Below, piece after piece: positions 23,101 to 34,260 of a DNA stretch of 64,000 nucleotides (position 1 is the stretch's first letter; every line of letters starts with the position of its first letter). The translations under genes were made by a program, and so were the position numbers. Under the pieces are notes generated by a model. The model saw only the letters and a list, made by a program, of their open reading frames with translations. It did no database searches and had not been told where the DNA came from. The stretch is from Lytechinus pictus (Eukaryota; Echinodermata; Echinoidea; Temnopleuroida; Toxopneustidae): NCBI RefSeq assembly GCF_037042905.1, contig NC_087251.1, forward strand, positions 45,870,373 to 45,934,372, written 5' to 3'.

Positions 23101-26100
23101 TATTGGGTAGAAAAGGAGCATGCATGTTTGTTGGGTAATTCCCCCCAATATTTGGCAGAATGCATGTTTGAAGGGTAAATATTCAACGCAACATTGCGTA
23201 AAATTTACAAAATATTTGGTATCTTTTTACCCAACAAACATGCATGTTCCCATTTTACCCAATATTGGGTAAAGCTTTTTTTATTGCAAGGGAGTCATAT
23301 ACTATAATACACATACATATGAAAAATGAAATTATTTCATGTAATAACACGAGGAAAGTGAAAGAAGGAGACATGACATCATCAGGGCCCTGTTGCATAA
23401 AAGTCACTATTATGGCAACTTTGTCATCCAATGGTTACTACCAATGATGATCATCAACCAATCAGAATCAAGGATTCCATGCAAGTTACCATTGCATGAC
23501 AAAGTTAACTTCTGCAACGGGGCCCAGGTCACTTATGACGGCGTGCATATAACTGTTTTTCACCAAATATTGCTTAACTTTGACATTCAATAACTTTGTT
23601 ATTTGTTATCAGATTTTGATGAAAGTTTCACTGTTTTGCTCGATGATTTTTTTACACTTTTTTTTCGGATATAATAACTTCTAGTCCTCGATAGAAAAAA
23701 AGGACAATTTTCTTACTATTTTACAACCATGACCATTTTTTTTTTCATTTAAAAAAAAATGTGTATTAATTTTGTTTTTAGCTGCCTCTGCTGTTTATCA
23801 GTCTGGAATGTACGCGTTTGCCGCCAAGCTCCCTGAAGGATACACTCAAAGCTATATTGTCGGACAGGTGATTATAACCATATTAGTTGATGACTGTTTC
23901 CGCGGTTAAATGTAATAATCTGTTCAATGACTCAGGATTAGCGAATAGCAGGTGAATTATCTCTGCTGCTAATATTGGGAAACATGCATGAGTTAAAGGG
24001 ACAAGCTTATTTTTTGCTTCTTTAAATTACCACGATAAGATGTTTTTCTTGATTATTTTCAACATATGTTTACGGAGATAACATAGCCATAGCCTTTCCT
24101 AAATATTTCAATTTTCTGTTGAATCGATTTAAAACAAAATACATTTAAGAATATAAAAAAGTACATAACCGTAAATATTTTAACATTTCAAATTTCATGA
24201 TGGCAACAATGCGTGCGAGTTTTCAGAACCGATAGCTCAGCTTCCATTACTTTTCATACAGCTAAATCTTTGGCAGAAATTATTAGATAACACTCTAAAG
24301 AGAAATAAATTATTTTTCAGACAATTTGAGTGAAGATGAATGAAAAATTTTACATTACAAAGTCGACATTATAATATAATTCCCTTTAAAGTCCAAATCA
24401 AATTTTCTGAAAAATCTCATAGAGTAATTTAGCTAAATTGATGCATAAAATCAAAGGTTTTTTTAACTAAATAAAGCCCACAAAGTATTTTTTCAGCGCC
24501 AGTTTGTCTTTATGATGGTATATGTCTTACCTTCAAAACCATTTCTCTGTTATTATACTTTGTAAGAAAAGGTTTTCAGCGATGTTAAATGGGAAAAGTC
24601 ATTTTAACTTGAACATTAAATTCAAACTTCTCCGACATTCTGTGTATTGAATTAGAAACTCGTTTAAAAACAAATGGCATAGTCCGCCCCGACATTAATT
24701 TGTGAAACCACTGACCTCAATTTGGTAATTATACACAATTTTTTAATTTTATAGTCCAACCTTTCGTATTTTAAAATTCTTCTAGGGGATCGGAGGAACG
24801 TTTGTTGCTGTTTTGTCAATCATGTCGATAACATGTAAGTATAACTTTAAAGCTTCACATGCATAGGTTGTTATCAATTGATGTTACGTAATATCGGAGA
24901 GCTAAAAGGCAATTGTACTTTTGGTCAGTCCCATGATTTTTTCGTTTTTCTCTCTTTTTTCTGTTATTATTGTCCCGTACGACACGTTACTATTTAACTT
25001 CAATTGTAAAGGTTACGTAATCGAGTCAATTTAGTTCTTGGTTCCTGTTCCCCTTCTTGACATTACTTGAGGATCACCATCGATCAAGAAATTTTTTTTT
25101 TTTTCATGTCAAGAAGATGTGAAATGGTGTCCCGTACGACTCAGCCTTGAATCGCCCTTTTGGGAATTTTGATTCTTGACTTTCCCTCGCATATTCTTGA
25201 GGCATTTTTCTTTTCATTTATTTGTTGAAATTTCCACAAATAAAGACTGATCGGCACGGAGAAAAAATAATTTATGAATGGTTTGAATATTACCAAGTCA
25301 TACACCCAAGCAAAAATGTGCGTTATCAGAGACGTTATTTATGTAGTACGCATTTTGTTCATTTATCGTTTTATATAATTGAATTCGAGATACAATGAAA
25401 ATTGTTTACGTCCTTATTCCTTTTTCTTTGATATGTTCCAGCTGAATCTGTCTTCCAATATTTAATATATCTTCTTGGTTCTATTATTCAGTTGCCGGAA
25501 GTCTCCGCAGTGCGGCTATCGGATACTTTTGTTGTGCTGTGTTGGTCCTACTCGTCTGCTTAATCACCTTCATCATGCTTTTTAAACTGGTGAGAGTTTG
25601 GCCGATATTCCACCTGTCCGATGACCTCAATATATCATCCCCATGGTTACAGTAACCTTGGTAGCATTTTGTATCGGATTATGACAGTTCCTTTTCATAA
25701 TGTGACGTTATTATGATGTATAAAGACAGATTAAAGAGATGTGATGTTTCAAATATGGCTGACGTCTTTAGAAGTGTGAAAATCAACCATCTTTAAGTAG
25801 AGGATTACAAGAAGGGCTTTATACGTTTTGTCATGGACAAAGTTTTAATTCCTGGGGGGGGGGGGGGGGGGAATGAACTGTTTTATGTAAAATTGTGACG
25901 GGCATTCAAATGTGTTAGAATTTGGTTAACCACATTGCCATCTTAAACAAAAATCTATTGGAATTATATAAATCTATGAAACTATCAAATGCAGACTCTT
26001 GACTTGATCACGCTCAAAAGGTATAATCATTGTTGTGATGCGTTTATCAATATTATCATTTACTATGGTTGTGTTTACAAGATTTTAGTTCAAGTGACGT

Positions 26101-29100
26101 GCAACTTTGCGTGATCTATGTTTTGTTTTTGACTTGATTTTGTCACCCATCATTTCCTTACAGCCGATAATAAAATACTACATGGGTATGGTTACTATGG
26201 TGACTGATAACAAAGAAGCTGAAGCCGCTGAAGATCAAGTTAATAGCAGACCTCCTCTCTGGACGATATTCAAACAGGTAAATATTCTCACAGAGAGAGA
26301 GAGAAAAAAAAAATCATACAAATTCGAGACATTTCTCAGTTTCTTCTGGAAAGATGATGAAATTCATGTTATTTTCGATGGTTACATTAACGTATTTGTA
26401 TATATACTTGTAAATTACTATGAGCGTTTCATGGAAGCGCTTGACGGACGTTTTATCCGACAGGTCCTGTTTTGTCAGACTGTCACCATAGTAACGTACA
26501 GTGGTTCTCAGCCAATTAGAATCAAGGAAAGATGTCAAATGTGACAACTTGTTAGACGAAAAACGTCGTTGAAACGTTCTCTAGAAGTGATCAGTGAGTG
26601 TTGGAATTTTTTTTTTGGGCGCGCTGGAAGATGGTGGCAATGTACGTGAGTAAGTGTCTGAATCCCGTGAGAGTGCGAATATTTATGTCTTGGTCAATCT
26701 GATGGTATAGGTTGGTTGTGATCGCGGCGTGCTTATAATCTTTGACATGAAATTTAATTTACATGATATTTACACAATGAGGAGCAGGAAGGTATGCTGA
26801 AATGAAAGTTTCCTGACGGTTTTGAAAGATACAAATGGATTGACGGAAATACAACGATTAGGGATATTACAAAGAGGGGACGCACTTCAGACTTTTTTTG
26901 ATAAAACGTTTAAAGAACCATGCCAATTTACGACGTGCTTCGCCGAGTCGTCCAATATATCATTTGTTTTTCCTTATCAGCTTCTTTGAAAACCAGTTGT
27001 TCAGGGTGGAAGCAAAATACCATGATTTGAAATGAAATAATGGGGATAAATCTGAAAATATAATTATTAGTTGTGTAAATAAGGCTAACCGATTGCAGCA
27101 AATGTAAAATCATTTTCACAATGTCACAGTCATATAGCCCTAGGCTACCGTTTGAAGGGGGAAAAGTTCATGAGGTCTATGTCCGATGTCGTGAGATTTA
27201 TCGCATCGTAACTTCTCTGCTGTCATTTCGTATGCATCAGCCTTGTAAAATATAGAAAATATATATCAACCTGTTTAACGACTTATGAATATGAGTGCAA
27301 TGTCGGTTCAAACACCTCGTCTAACCCAGAATCGTAGACAGGTGTATTATGTTAAAGGGTCCAACCATGTGTTAGAGGAAACGCAACTCGCAGCAGGAAT
27401 GAAAGCAAAAGGAAATTTGCACTTGTAAAGTACTCGCCGCTCGAGGCTTTTGCGCTGTCCAATAAATGTGTGTCAGATTTTTTTTCTGACTACTATTATA
27501 ATTATTAACAGATTAAATTGAGGATTGAAAATGTGGATCTCAAACAGGCTGTAGTCAACTTCGGGCGTGGCGCATTTATTGTGCAGGGCATAGTACAAAC
27601 ACTTTAGAAACCATTTCGGATGGGATTAATTATCTATTGGGGAAAAGATAAAAGACTAATTGGAGCACCGATTGGGAAACTCATCGGAAGAAACGGTTCA
27701 AATAAATTTCCTATTAAAAGGAGATTCACAGGTTATACAAACAGTCGGGACATTTTACTTGTCATTTAAAGCTACCGATTCTTTCATGACACATCCAGCT
27801 ATCAGCTTATAAACATCGTTACAGAGTACCTTAACCTTCATAATCAAGGGTGTTAAAGGCGTATAATGGAAATACTAATTACATGCATGAAAGTACATTG
27901 ATTGGCATGACGTAACAATTGTCCTATATGCTGAAGAAAAATGACAAGGATTCGAGTTATATGGGGAAGAGAGTGCCGCTACTGCCGCATTTTTTGTTTT
28001 CCTCAAGTTACAGCAAAGTTCTCCATAAGAGTAATACTATGAATCATAGCAGTTTCCAAGGAAAAAATATTAGGTTAGGATGTACGCCACCCGGTGGGTG
28101 TTTCATGAAGCTGTTCGTTAAGTTACGCAAGACTTACGCATGACTGGTGACCTTTCTTGTGCCACACTATCCCTATATAGCTGACTTAACACCTAAGATC
28201 ATGTTCCACTCGTGCGTAAAGTTGTGCGTAATTTTACGAACAGCTTTATGAAGCATCCACCTGCTGGGCCTCGTAACACTAAGATTAGCGATTAATCGCT
28301 AATTTGAAATAACAATTCTGATTGGTTCCTAGTCAGTCTACGGAGCAAAATGCGCATGCAAGGATGATCTTGATAGGCCATTTCATTTACCGATTAATTG
28401 CTAACCTTTGTGTTGCGGAGCCCTGGCCATGAAAATGGAATTAAATTCGCTAATTCTGTTGCTTAATATTCTCACACGAATCATTGTTTTTACATGCTTA
28501 ACTGTTTTGAAGAGTTCGTTCACACGTGCGACTCGGATCTGATATTTTGCCCCCCCCCCCAAAAAAAAAAGAACTCGTTCCTTTACGTATTTTAATCGGA
28601 AATCGCTACTCAATATTTTGTATGATTTTGTTTGTATCTTTTATATAATGCAAAACCCGTAATATTTAAAATGGGCACGATTTTTCGGGCTTTTGTGGCA
28701 CATCAAAAATACAATCGGCCTAATATACGATCTTTCTGAGTGGATAGATTGAAACGCAGGGGTGAGCAATCAAACGCAAATTTAATTTGATATTGCATTT
28801 CATAACAGCTGCATTTCTAAAAATATACAAGGCAAGCTAATATTTGTGAAATCAATTTCAACTTGAGATCGATCTCGGGTACCTGGGATGTAAACTGGAC
28901 CCTTGTAATATTCAAAACTATGGATATTATTAGTGTGGCGCAAAAAGTAGAGTTTTAATTCCCTTCAAGTTAATTCGTATTTTCGTCGACGTAACCTTCT
29001 AAATTCAGAGGAGAGCTCTGGAAACAAAAATATTGTCGAGGTCATCATGCCATAAGTTAAATACTTGATTGCATAAATCTCGAATTCCAAGATGATCGAA

Positions 29101-29641
29101 TTTGTGATTTTAGTCATATTTCATACTGATGTGAATTTTATGTGACAGTTCGTAGTAATCACTTATTTCAATAACCTTTGTACACAGCGGGAGAAAATGT
29201 TTTGTTGTTTTTAAACTTGACAACTACTACGGTGGCCATTACGAGTCCTTTGGACCACATAATTTATTTGCTCTGCGTCTGGCTTTGAAATGCCTCTTCA
29301 AATTGTGACGTCCGTCTGTAAGCGAATGTTTGTATTTTCCTTTATAATGTAGATCAAGATGCAAGTGTTAAACATCTGGTTGTTATTTTTCGTGACCCTG
29401 GCGATCTTCCCGGCGGTATTGGTTGATATACCATCTGTTGACGAGGATCCGTCCTACTTCAAGCAGGTTTACTTCATTCCTCTCTGCTGCTTCTTCACCT
29501 TTAACCTCGGCGACTTCTTTGGCAGCGTCCTGCCCGCCTGGATCCGATGGGTAAGCTTTATTTTTTGTTCATCATTTTCCAAATTATTTTGGCCTGTCAA
29601 AATGTCAGTGGGAATGTGCCTCCGTTCGTCGTGACATTGGA

Positions 29642-29679
<38 letters not shown>

Positions 29680-31883
29680 TGCCAGAATATATTTGATGGG
29701 GAGAGTGCTTCCAGTGGTGGCGACTTTTTTTTGGGTAATCATTTAATGACCCCCTCCCCTTTTAGTAAAGGCAGGATTCGCCACTGTATATATCAGGTGC
29801 TTTTTAGCGATTTATTGTGCTAGCATATAGTGATACTGACTAGCAACAAGTTGTCGATGATCTACTGTTTTCATTTATGCTTCATGTATTATTATTTTAA
29901 AGTCTGCAAACTCTGAATCATATAAAAGACACAAATTAGCTATGAAGGTGTTGCAAGGAACTTGAAATCAGTTGCAAGCCGATGAAACTGAGTTACAAAT
30001 TTACAAGTGATTGCTGGTTTGATTCTTTCAGAAGAAAGTATGAATTGAGCTGATACAGTGTATGTTTGAGTATTTTGTTTTGATTGTAAATTTGAAATCA
30101 TATTTGCATTCAAATGTAAGTAGGCCTACTTTTATTGCAACATCCTGAAATAAGATTTATGGTCTACTTCTTGAAACAGAAAGGGTAAATCAATTGCAAA
30201 TTCATATTGTAATAGACTGCAAATAAATTTCCTGCAACATTCTCCGGATATTTTATGAACCAATACAAAAGTAAACAGCTTTCATTTATTCATGTAGTAA
30301 TGTCTGAATAGTTGACATCTGTAAATCATGTAATCACATTTTTTTTTCTTCCCTGACCAGATTATGCAAAACATGAAATAATAATGAACGTCTATTCAGT
30401 CTAACCTCTTACAAGTCAAAAATATTGGTTGGGTTACCCACCTTTGAATTTATAGCAAATGCAAATTATGGGATTTCATGATCTTTTAACTTTTTGGTTG
30501 AAAAGACACAGATATGGGATTCTAAGGTCTTTTGATAGTATAATTGCATTTTTAACTTTGTGGTTGAGAAGGAAAAGTGGTGGAATTTACAGGTCTTTTG
30601 ACAGTAGTTAACATTATAGTATTTTTTTTTAATAGACTGATTGCATTTTTTTTTCATTTGCTGTTTCTAATTTGCTAAAATATTTCGATTTTGTGCTGTT
30701 AATATCATTTAATATTTTTTTCCTCCAGAAATATTCCAATTACACATGGGTGCTGGTTGCTAGTCGTCTACTGTTCTTCCCAGTCTTCATATTCTGTAAC
30801 TACCGTCCTGAACTCCGTTCTGTTCCTGTGCTTATCAACAATGACTATGCCTATGCTTTCCTGGTTGTGATCATGTCTGTATCTAATGGTTACCTCAAGA
30901 CTGTCATCATGATGGATGGACCAAAGTAAGATTTTCACATTATTTGTTTTATTCATGTATCTGTATCTAATGGTTACCTCAAGACTCATCATGATGGATG
31001 GACCAAAGTAAGATTTTCACATTATTTGTTTTATTCATGTATCTGTATCTTATGGTTGCCTCAAGACTGTCATCATGATGGATGGACCAAAGTAAGATTT
31101 TCACATTATTTGTTTTATTCATGTATCTGTATCTAATGGTTACCTCAAGACTGTCATCATCATGGATGGACCAAAGTAAGATTTGAACATTATTTGTTTT
31201 ATTCATGGAAATCCCAAGACTATGATAATAAAGTTTATTAATCTGTCTCTTTGGGTTTTTTGGTCATTGTTTTTCGATCAGACTCAGTTCATTATGCCTC
31301 TTTCTACAGAAGATTGAGTGTGTCTGAGGCATAGTGTTTGGTTTTTGAGCCATCTGCTTATATTTTCTTGAGATAACGGTCTTGAACTACTAATAATAAA
31401 CTTAAAGTTTGGTATAACATGTATATTTTGGTTCAGTAGGTGATAAGTTTGGATATTTCAGGCATGATTGTATGGATGAATATTTTTTTTGCAGATTCTG
31501 TCAGCCCATGTATGTTTTTTTTTATAAATCAGATATCATAGAGTGATGATTATTTTGAACATTAAAAAAAAGATATTTTAGAGTTGCATTATAGGTTTCG
31601 TGGAGATCTATTAAGTGATGCGAGTTGGATTTTTTCCAAAGCTATCACATGTAAATCAACTCAGCAGGTTTGAATGAGGCATGTTTGAGTGAACATTCTT
31701 TTTAGTTGGCATACAGTCTATAATTCTAAAACAATACCCTCCCTTCTCTCTCACTTGTACAGGATGGTATCTAATCCAAACTGGGCAGGAAAGGCAGCCT
31801 CCATGATGGTCTTCTTCCTAATCCTAGGTATCTTCTGTGGCATCCAGTTCTCCCTCTTCTTCCCTTGGGTCGTTTCTTTATAG
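14136..31883 (+). CDS. Equilibrative nucleoside transporter (SLC29/ENT family), 12 exons, 505 aa
   Basis: Plasma- or endomembrane carrier moving nucleosides down their gradient. Coding exons: 14136-14431, 14877-14958, 15403-15536, 19464-19555, 19936-19986, 23782-23867, 24786-24834, 25492-25589, 26164-26277, 29353-29550, 30729-30925, 31763-31883; all joins keep frame with GT/AG borders. After a hydrophilic 98-residue N-terminus comes TM1 with GIGTLYPWNSFITA (residues 111-124), matching the family's TM1 signature. A short first loop carries the sequon N135-V-S. Further marks are GYTQSYIVGQGIGG (about 239-252), SLRSAAIGYF in the next helix, YFIPLCCFFTFNLGD (TM8), RLLFFPVFIFCNYRP and SNGYLKTVIMMDGPK (TM10), and a final helix ending FFPWVVSL. 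Eleven membrane helices are expected. It resembles ENT1-3 more than ENT4. The N-terminus is long for ENT1/2 and the central TM6-7 loop short (about 40 residues). Confidence 0.92.
14460..14665. repeat. (CAT/ATC)n-rich microsatellite
   Basis: Imperfect trinucleotide repeat directly after the first coding exon of the transporter gene. Its His/Ile-rich readings are artefacts of the repeat. Confidence 0.85.
15003..15435. repeat. Tandem duplication including the start of transporter exon 3
   Basis: Two diverged copies (about 15003-15208 and 15209-15435) share 'tattcacaagatgtt', 'cacattatct', 'gacccatcatatcttt' and 'tttcagtatttcacaga'. The second leads into genuine exon 3 at 15403. The first carries a matching acceptor and pseudo-exon at 15181 whose frame soon stops. 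Confidence 0.75.
15552..15725. mobile_element. Foldback MITE, GTTTCAT-terminus class, copy 1
   Basis: The left arm (GGGCGCCGTTTCAAAAAGC, then 'tgttcgtaagttaagagcga') is the inverted complement of the right arm ending 'acagctttatgaaacggcccc' over about 70 bp. The central spacer is short. It is in intron 3 of the transporter gene. Confidence 0.85.
15836..16009. mobile_element. Foldback MITE, GTTTCAT-terminus class, copy 2
   Basis: It shares both arms with the copy at 15552-15725 but has a different centre ('gtgaatattcaccaatgaac', itself palindromic). It lies only 110 bp from the first copy. Confidence 0.8.
16010..19463. other. Remainder of transporter intron 3
   Basis: Large AT-rich intron with one clear element at 18757-18917. 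A partial duplication of 'acatgtataccttatcagaag' occurs at about 16268 and 16436. G/C runs lie at 19207-19221 and 19306-19347. No further exon is needed for frame or protein continuity. Confidence 0.6.
18757..18917. mobile_element. Foldback element, GTTGCA-terminus class
   Basis: GGGCCCCAGTTGCAATCAAA near 18779 is matched in inverse by 'ctgcaacggacccc' near 18904-18917, with internal 'acgcaact' repeats. The left part (18757-18787) also matches the inverse of 2101-2155, suggesting two overlapping insertions. Confidence 0.65.
19770..19863 (-). mobile_element. tRNA-derived SINE fragment
   Basis: The minus strand reads CGTGGCCGAGGCGCTTGACT, then a B-box GGGTTCGATTCCCGGCCACG, then 'acaccttgagcaaggcactt'. 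The tRNA-like head is followed by a non-tRNA body, so this is a SINE and not a tRNA gene. Confidence 0.7.
23079..23287. mobile_element. Foldback element with TACCCAATATTGGGTA ends (nested)
   Basis: It has the same end palindrome and interior phrases ('acaaaatatttggtatcttttta', 'aacaaacatgcatgttccc') as the element at 6259-6467. It is inserted in the TTAA-type element. Confidence 0.75.
23385..23525. mobile_element. Foldback element, GTTGCA-terminus class (nested)
   Basis: GGGCCCTGTTGCATAAAAGT at the left is matched in inverse by 'aacttctgcaacggggccc' at the right; internal arms contain 'atggcaactttgtca' and 'tgacaaagttaac'. It is the second insertion in the TTAA-type element. Confidence 0.8.
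25854..25871 (+). repeat. G18 homopolymer
   Basis: An uninterrupted run of about 18 G in transporter intron 8, one of many G or C runs in the window. Confidence 0.9.
26425..26582. mobile_element. Diverged foldback element, GTTTCAT-terminus class
   Basis: It shares 'attttatccgacaggtcctgtttt' and 'gacaacttgt' with the element at 34104-34260. Ends are 'gcgtttcatggaagcg' and 'cgttgaaacgttct'. Confidence 0.6.
28093..28262. mobile_element. Foldback MITE, GTTTCAT-terminus class
   Basis: GGTGGGTGTTTCATGAAGC at the left is matched in inverse by GCTTTATGAAGCATCCACC at the right, followed inward by 'tgttcg'/'cgaaca' and 'gcgtaa' repeats. It is a relative of 15552-15725. Confidence 0.8.
28266..28423. 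mobile_element. Foldback element with ATTAATCG-rich arms
   Basis: GGGCCTCGTAACACTAAGAT, then 'tagcgattaatcgctaa', is matched in inverse by 'cgattaattgctaac', then 'tttgtgttgcggagccc'. It directly follows the MITE at 28093-28262. Confidence 0.75.
29643..29677 (+). repeat. Poly-T tract
   Basis: About 35 consecutive T just after transporter exon 10. It could be the A-tail of a minus-strand retroposon, but no body was recognised. Confidence 0.8.
30876..31208 (+). repeat. Four tandem 84-bp units copying the exon 11 splice donor
   Basis: Unit starts are 30876, 30960, 31042 and 31126. Unit 1 is the last 50 bp of transporter exon 11 plus 34 bp of intron; three more copies follow in the intron (unit 2 lacks 2 bp). 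Each unit keeps the donor CCAAA|GTAAGA (GT at 30926, 31008, 31092, 31176). Using a later donor would include an in-frame TAA right after K466. Confidence 0.92.
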
Positions 31884-33621
31884 ACGGCAGTGCGCCATCG
31901 CACCTGCCGATGGCTAGTGGAAACTTCCGACAGAAGATAGCAACGCCGCCCCCACTATTCTGTGTGCTTACTACCAAGGATGTAGCCATGCTCTATCTTG
32001 GGATAAGACCAATTTGTGTTGAGCATCCGGCTCAAGATGCCCCGCTGTCCTGTGTGTGGCCAAGAGAGAGCACAATTGTATTCACTCCCCCGTGGCTACG
32101 TCTATGGAGTATCATGCTTTCTGTGCACATATTTTGTTGTGTTCAATGTGGCCAACTCTGACGAGCTCCAAGCTCTTCCGACTCTGCGCCGTATTGGTGG
32201 AAAGGGAGTTAGGAGTTGGGATATCACCTTGCTTGTGATGTAGAAAAGAAAACAATAACTTTGAAATTGTTTTGTTTTTTGTTGTTCCGTAAGGTTAAGT
32301 GTCATTTAGTTTATATATATAATTTCTCGCTTTAAATTTCTATGGTTTCTTTATTGTTTGAAATGTTTACATTCTTTATATGAGTTTGAAGGTAATTTAC
32401 ATGTAAATGTTCATGTATTTAAAGTGAATTACCATTTATTTCTCTTATGTAATGTACAGTTAATGTAGATATATATTTAATAACATTATAAACGATATTG
32501 AGGAACCCTGAAGTTCACACCATGAAGTAATTTGTCAGTATTTATACATTCTCTCTTTGTAGTATGACACTGCTCAGTCACAATAATCAAAATGTCCAAT
32601 ATGTTTTGATGGCCATATTGGAATGTAAAATGACAGCTTTTATGTGTGTCATATGTTCATTCTCTATTCATATTCGATATTTCATGATGATGATTTTTTA
32701 AATCTGCACCCCAAATTATGTCTTTGAATCAAGTATCACACTTTCTGCCTGATTCGAGCAATGATTTCACATATCTTATGTACTGTTTATGATGAAACAC
32801 TTGTCCCTTTTATTAATTATTCTTTTATTTCAAATGATATTTGTGATGTATGCTAGCATAGAGCATGGTGATTGATCTAAAGAGAAATGTAGAGCATTAG
32901 AGTGCAGTAAACTTTGCTTCAATTGAACTTGTAGAAGAAAACAATGAGTTGCATTTAGAGGGTAGCTTTGTATTTCTTTCTCCCTTTTACAAATTAAAAA
33001 TTTGGAAATTTTGGTAGATAAAACTTGCCTGTGTGGCATCATTAACCGATTGTGAAATGTTATCCGAACTCCAGAGACTTGTGTGGTGATTACAAACAAT
33101 AATTGCCTTAACTTTTGTGTAACTGTTGTTCATGTATGTCGCCTTTCTAATTATCCTTTCGTCAGAAATGTCATGAAATAATTATGCAGGGTACATTCAT
33201 ATTTTTTAGTAGAAAAAAAACAACAGTACTCACAAAGTAATACATGTCCGTAATTTTATAAAAATCCAGAAGTGATATTATGAAATGTCATTCCACTTTC
33301 ATTGATGCATACTTTGATATGATGAATATGATGTGTGTTGCATCGTTCATCTTGAATTAGTTGTTGTCCCTTTGTAGCTCAGATTAATATTTTTATGATT
33401 TATCAGTATTAGGATTATGGTGGGATTAGGGTATCATAAACAGGCAAGTATTTTTCAAGTACCACGTTAATCATTCATGATTACGAAGTGGCAATACATT
33501 CCATATCTTGTGCTGGCACACAGGGTGATAAATCTACCTGAACATGCCTTAATTCCTTTGTTTTACATTGTACTTCACTGCTTTAAAGCGACCTTACATT
33601 GACAAATCATGGGGAAATAAA
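31884..33621 (+). other. Probable 3' UTR of the transporter gene
   Basis: Non-coding sequence after the TAG stop. AATAAA at 33616-33621 is a candidate poly(A) signal. The exact end is not determined. Confidence 0.4.
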
Positions 33622-34103
33622 GGCTTATCTCAGAACAGAAAAGGGATTAAAGTTTTTCACTCATGCCTGCATGCCTGGGGGTGTTATGTAATAGATGCCG
33701 GCATGTCTGGGAGGTCTAATATAGGAGAGCAATAGTTAATAGACTAACCAGCCAGAAGTAAACTGCATGTTTTCACTTTGAAACATGTCACTTCACAGAG
33801 GTTATTTATTTTGGTTTAGCCATCAAGAGACCTGCTAAGAGTCTAGGAATTGGGATCATTGGAAACTAGAACTGCGACGACCCAAAGTAAATAACGGTCA
33901 CGATTTCGGTCAAATTCGTGCTGTCCGAACTTTTATCGCTTTAGTCCGACGGGCTCTCATGACGGACGGATTATATTATGCAAGTCAATTGGCCTTTTGC
34001 AATTTCGTATTGATTCAATTTCCCCATGATTCGTCAATTGCAGGGCGCTTTAAGTTTGATTTTCCTACATCATTAACTGTTTTGGAGAAAAAAAGAAAAA
34101 TCA

Positions 34104-34260
34104 GGGGAGCGTTTCATGAAAGGACTTGTCAGACATTTTATCCGACAGGTCCTGTTTTATTCGACAGCTACCAAAGTAGCTGTGCTTCTCGGCCAATCGA
34201 GATCAGGCAAAGTTATAATCTGACAACTTGTCACACGAAAATATTGATGAAATGCTCCCC
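34104..34260. mobile_element. Foldback element, GTTTCAT-terminus class
   Basis: GGGGAGCGTTTCATGAAAGG at the left and 'gatgaaatgctcccc' at the right are inverse. The interior 'ttatccgacaggtcctgttttattcgacag' is shared with 26425-26582. Confidence 0.75.

Larger units (their letters stand above)
22792..23690. mobile_element. Diverged TTAA-type element carrying two nested insertions
   Basis: It begins after TTAA at 22788-22791 (AGGGATATTCCAGG). Phrases shared with the other TTAA elements are 'gaaaatttcatcaaaatcgga', 'gacatcatca' and 'gatgaaagtttcactgttttgctcgatg'. The right end is eroded. Foldback elements at 23079-23287 and 23385-23525 interrupt it. Confidence 0.6.

Noticed and set aside
26107-26544. 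Independent 145-codon gene
   Set aside because: It is transporter exon 9 read through its donor into intron and a foldback element.
30768-31206. Minus-strand frames with a repeated peptide (MNKTNNVKILLWSIHHDD)
   Set aside because: They are the reverse reading of the 84-bp tandem units that copy the transporter exon 11 end.
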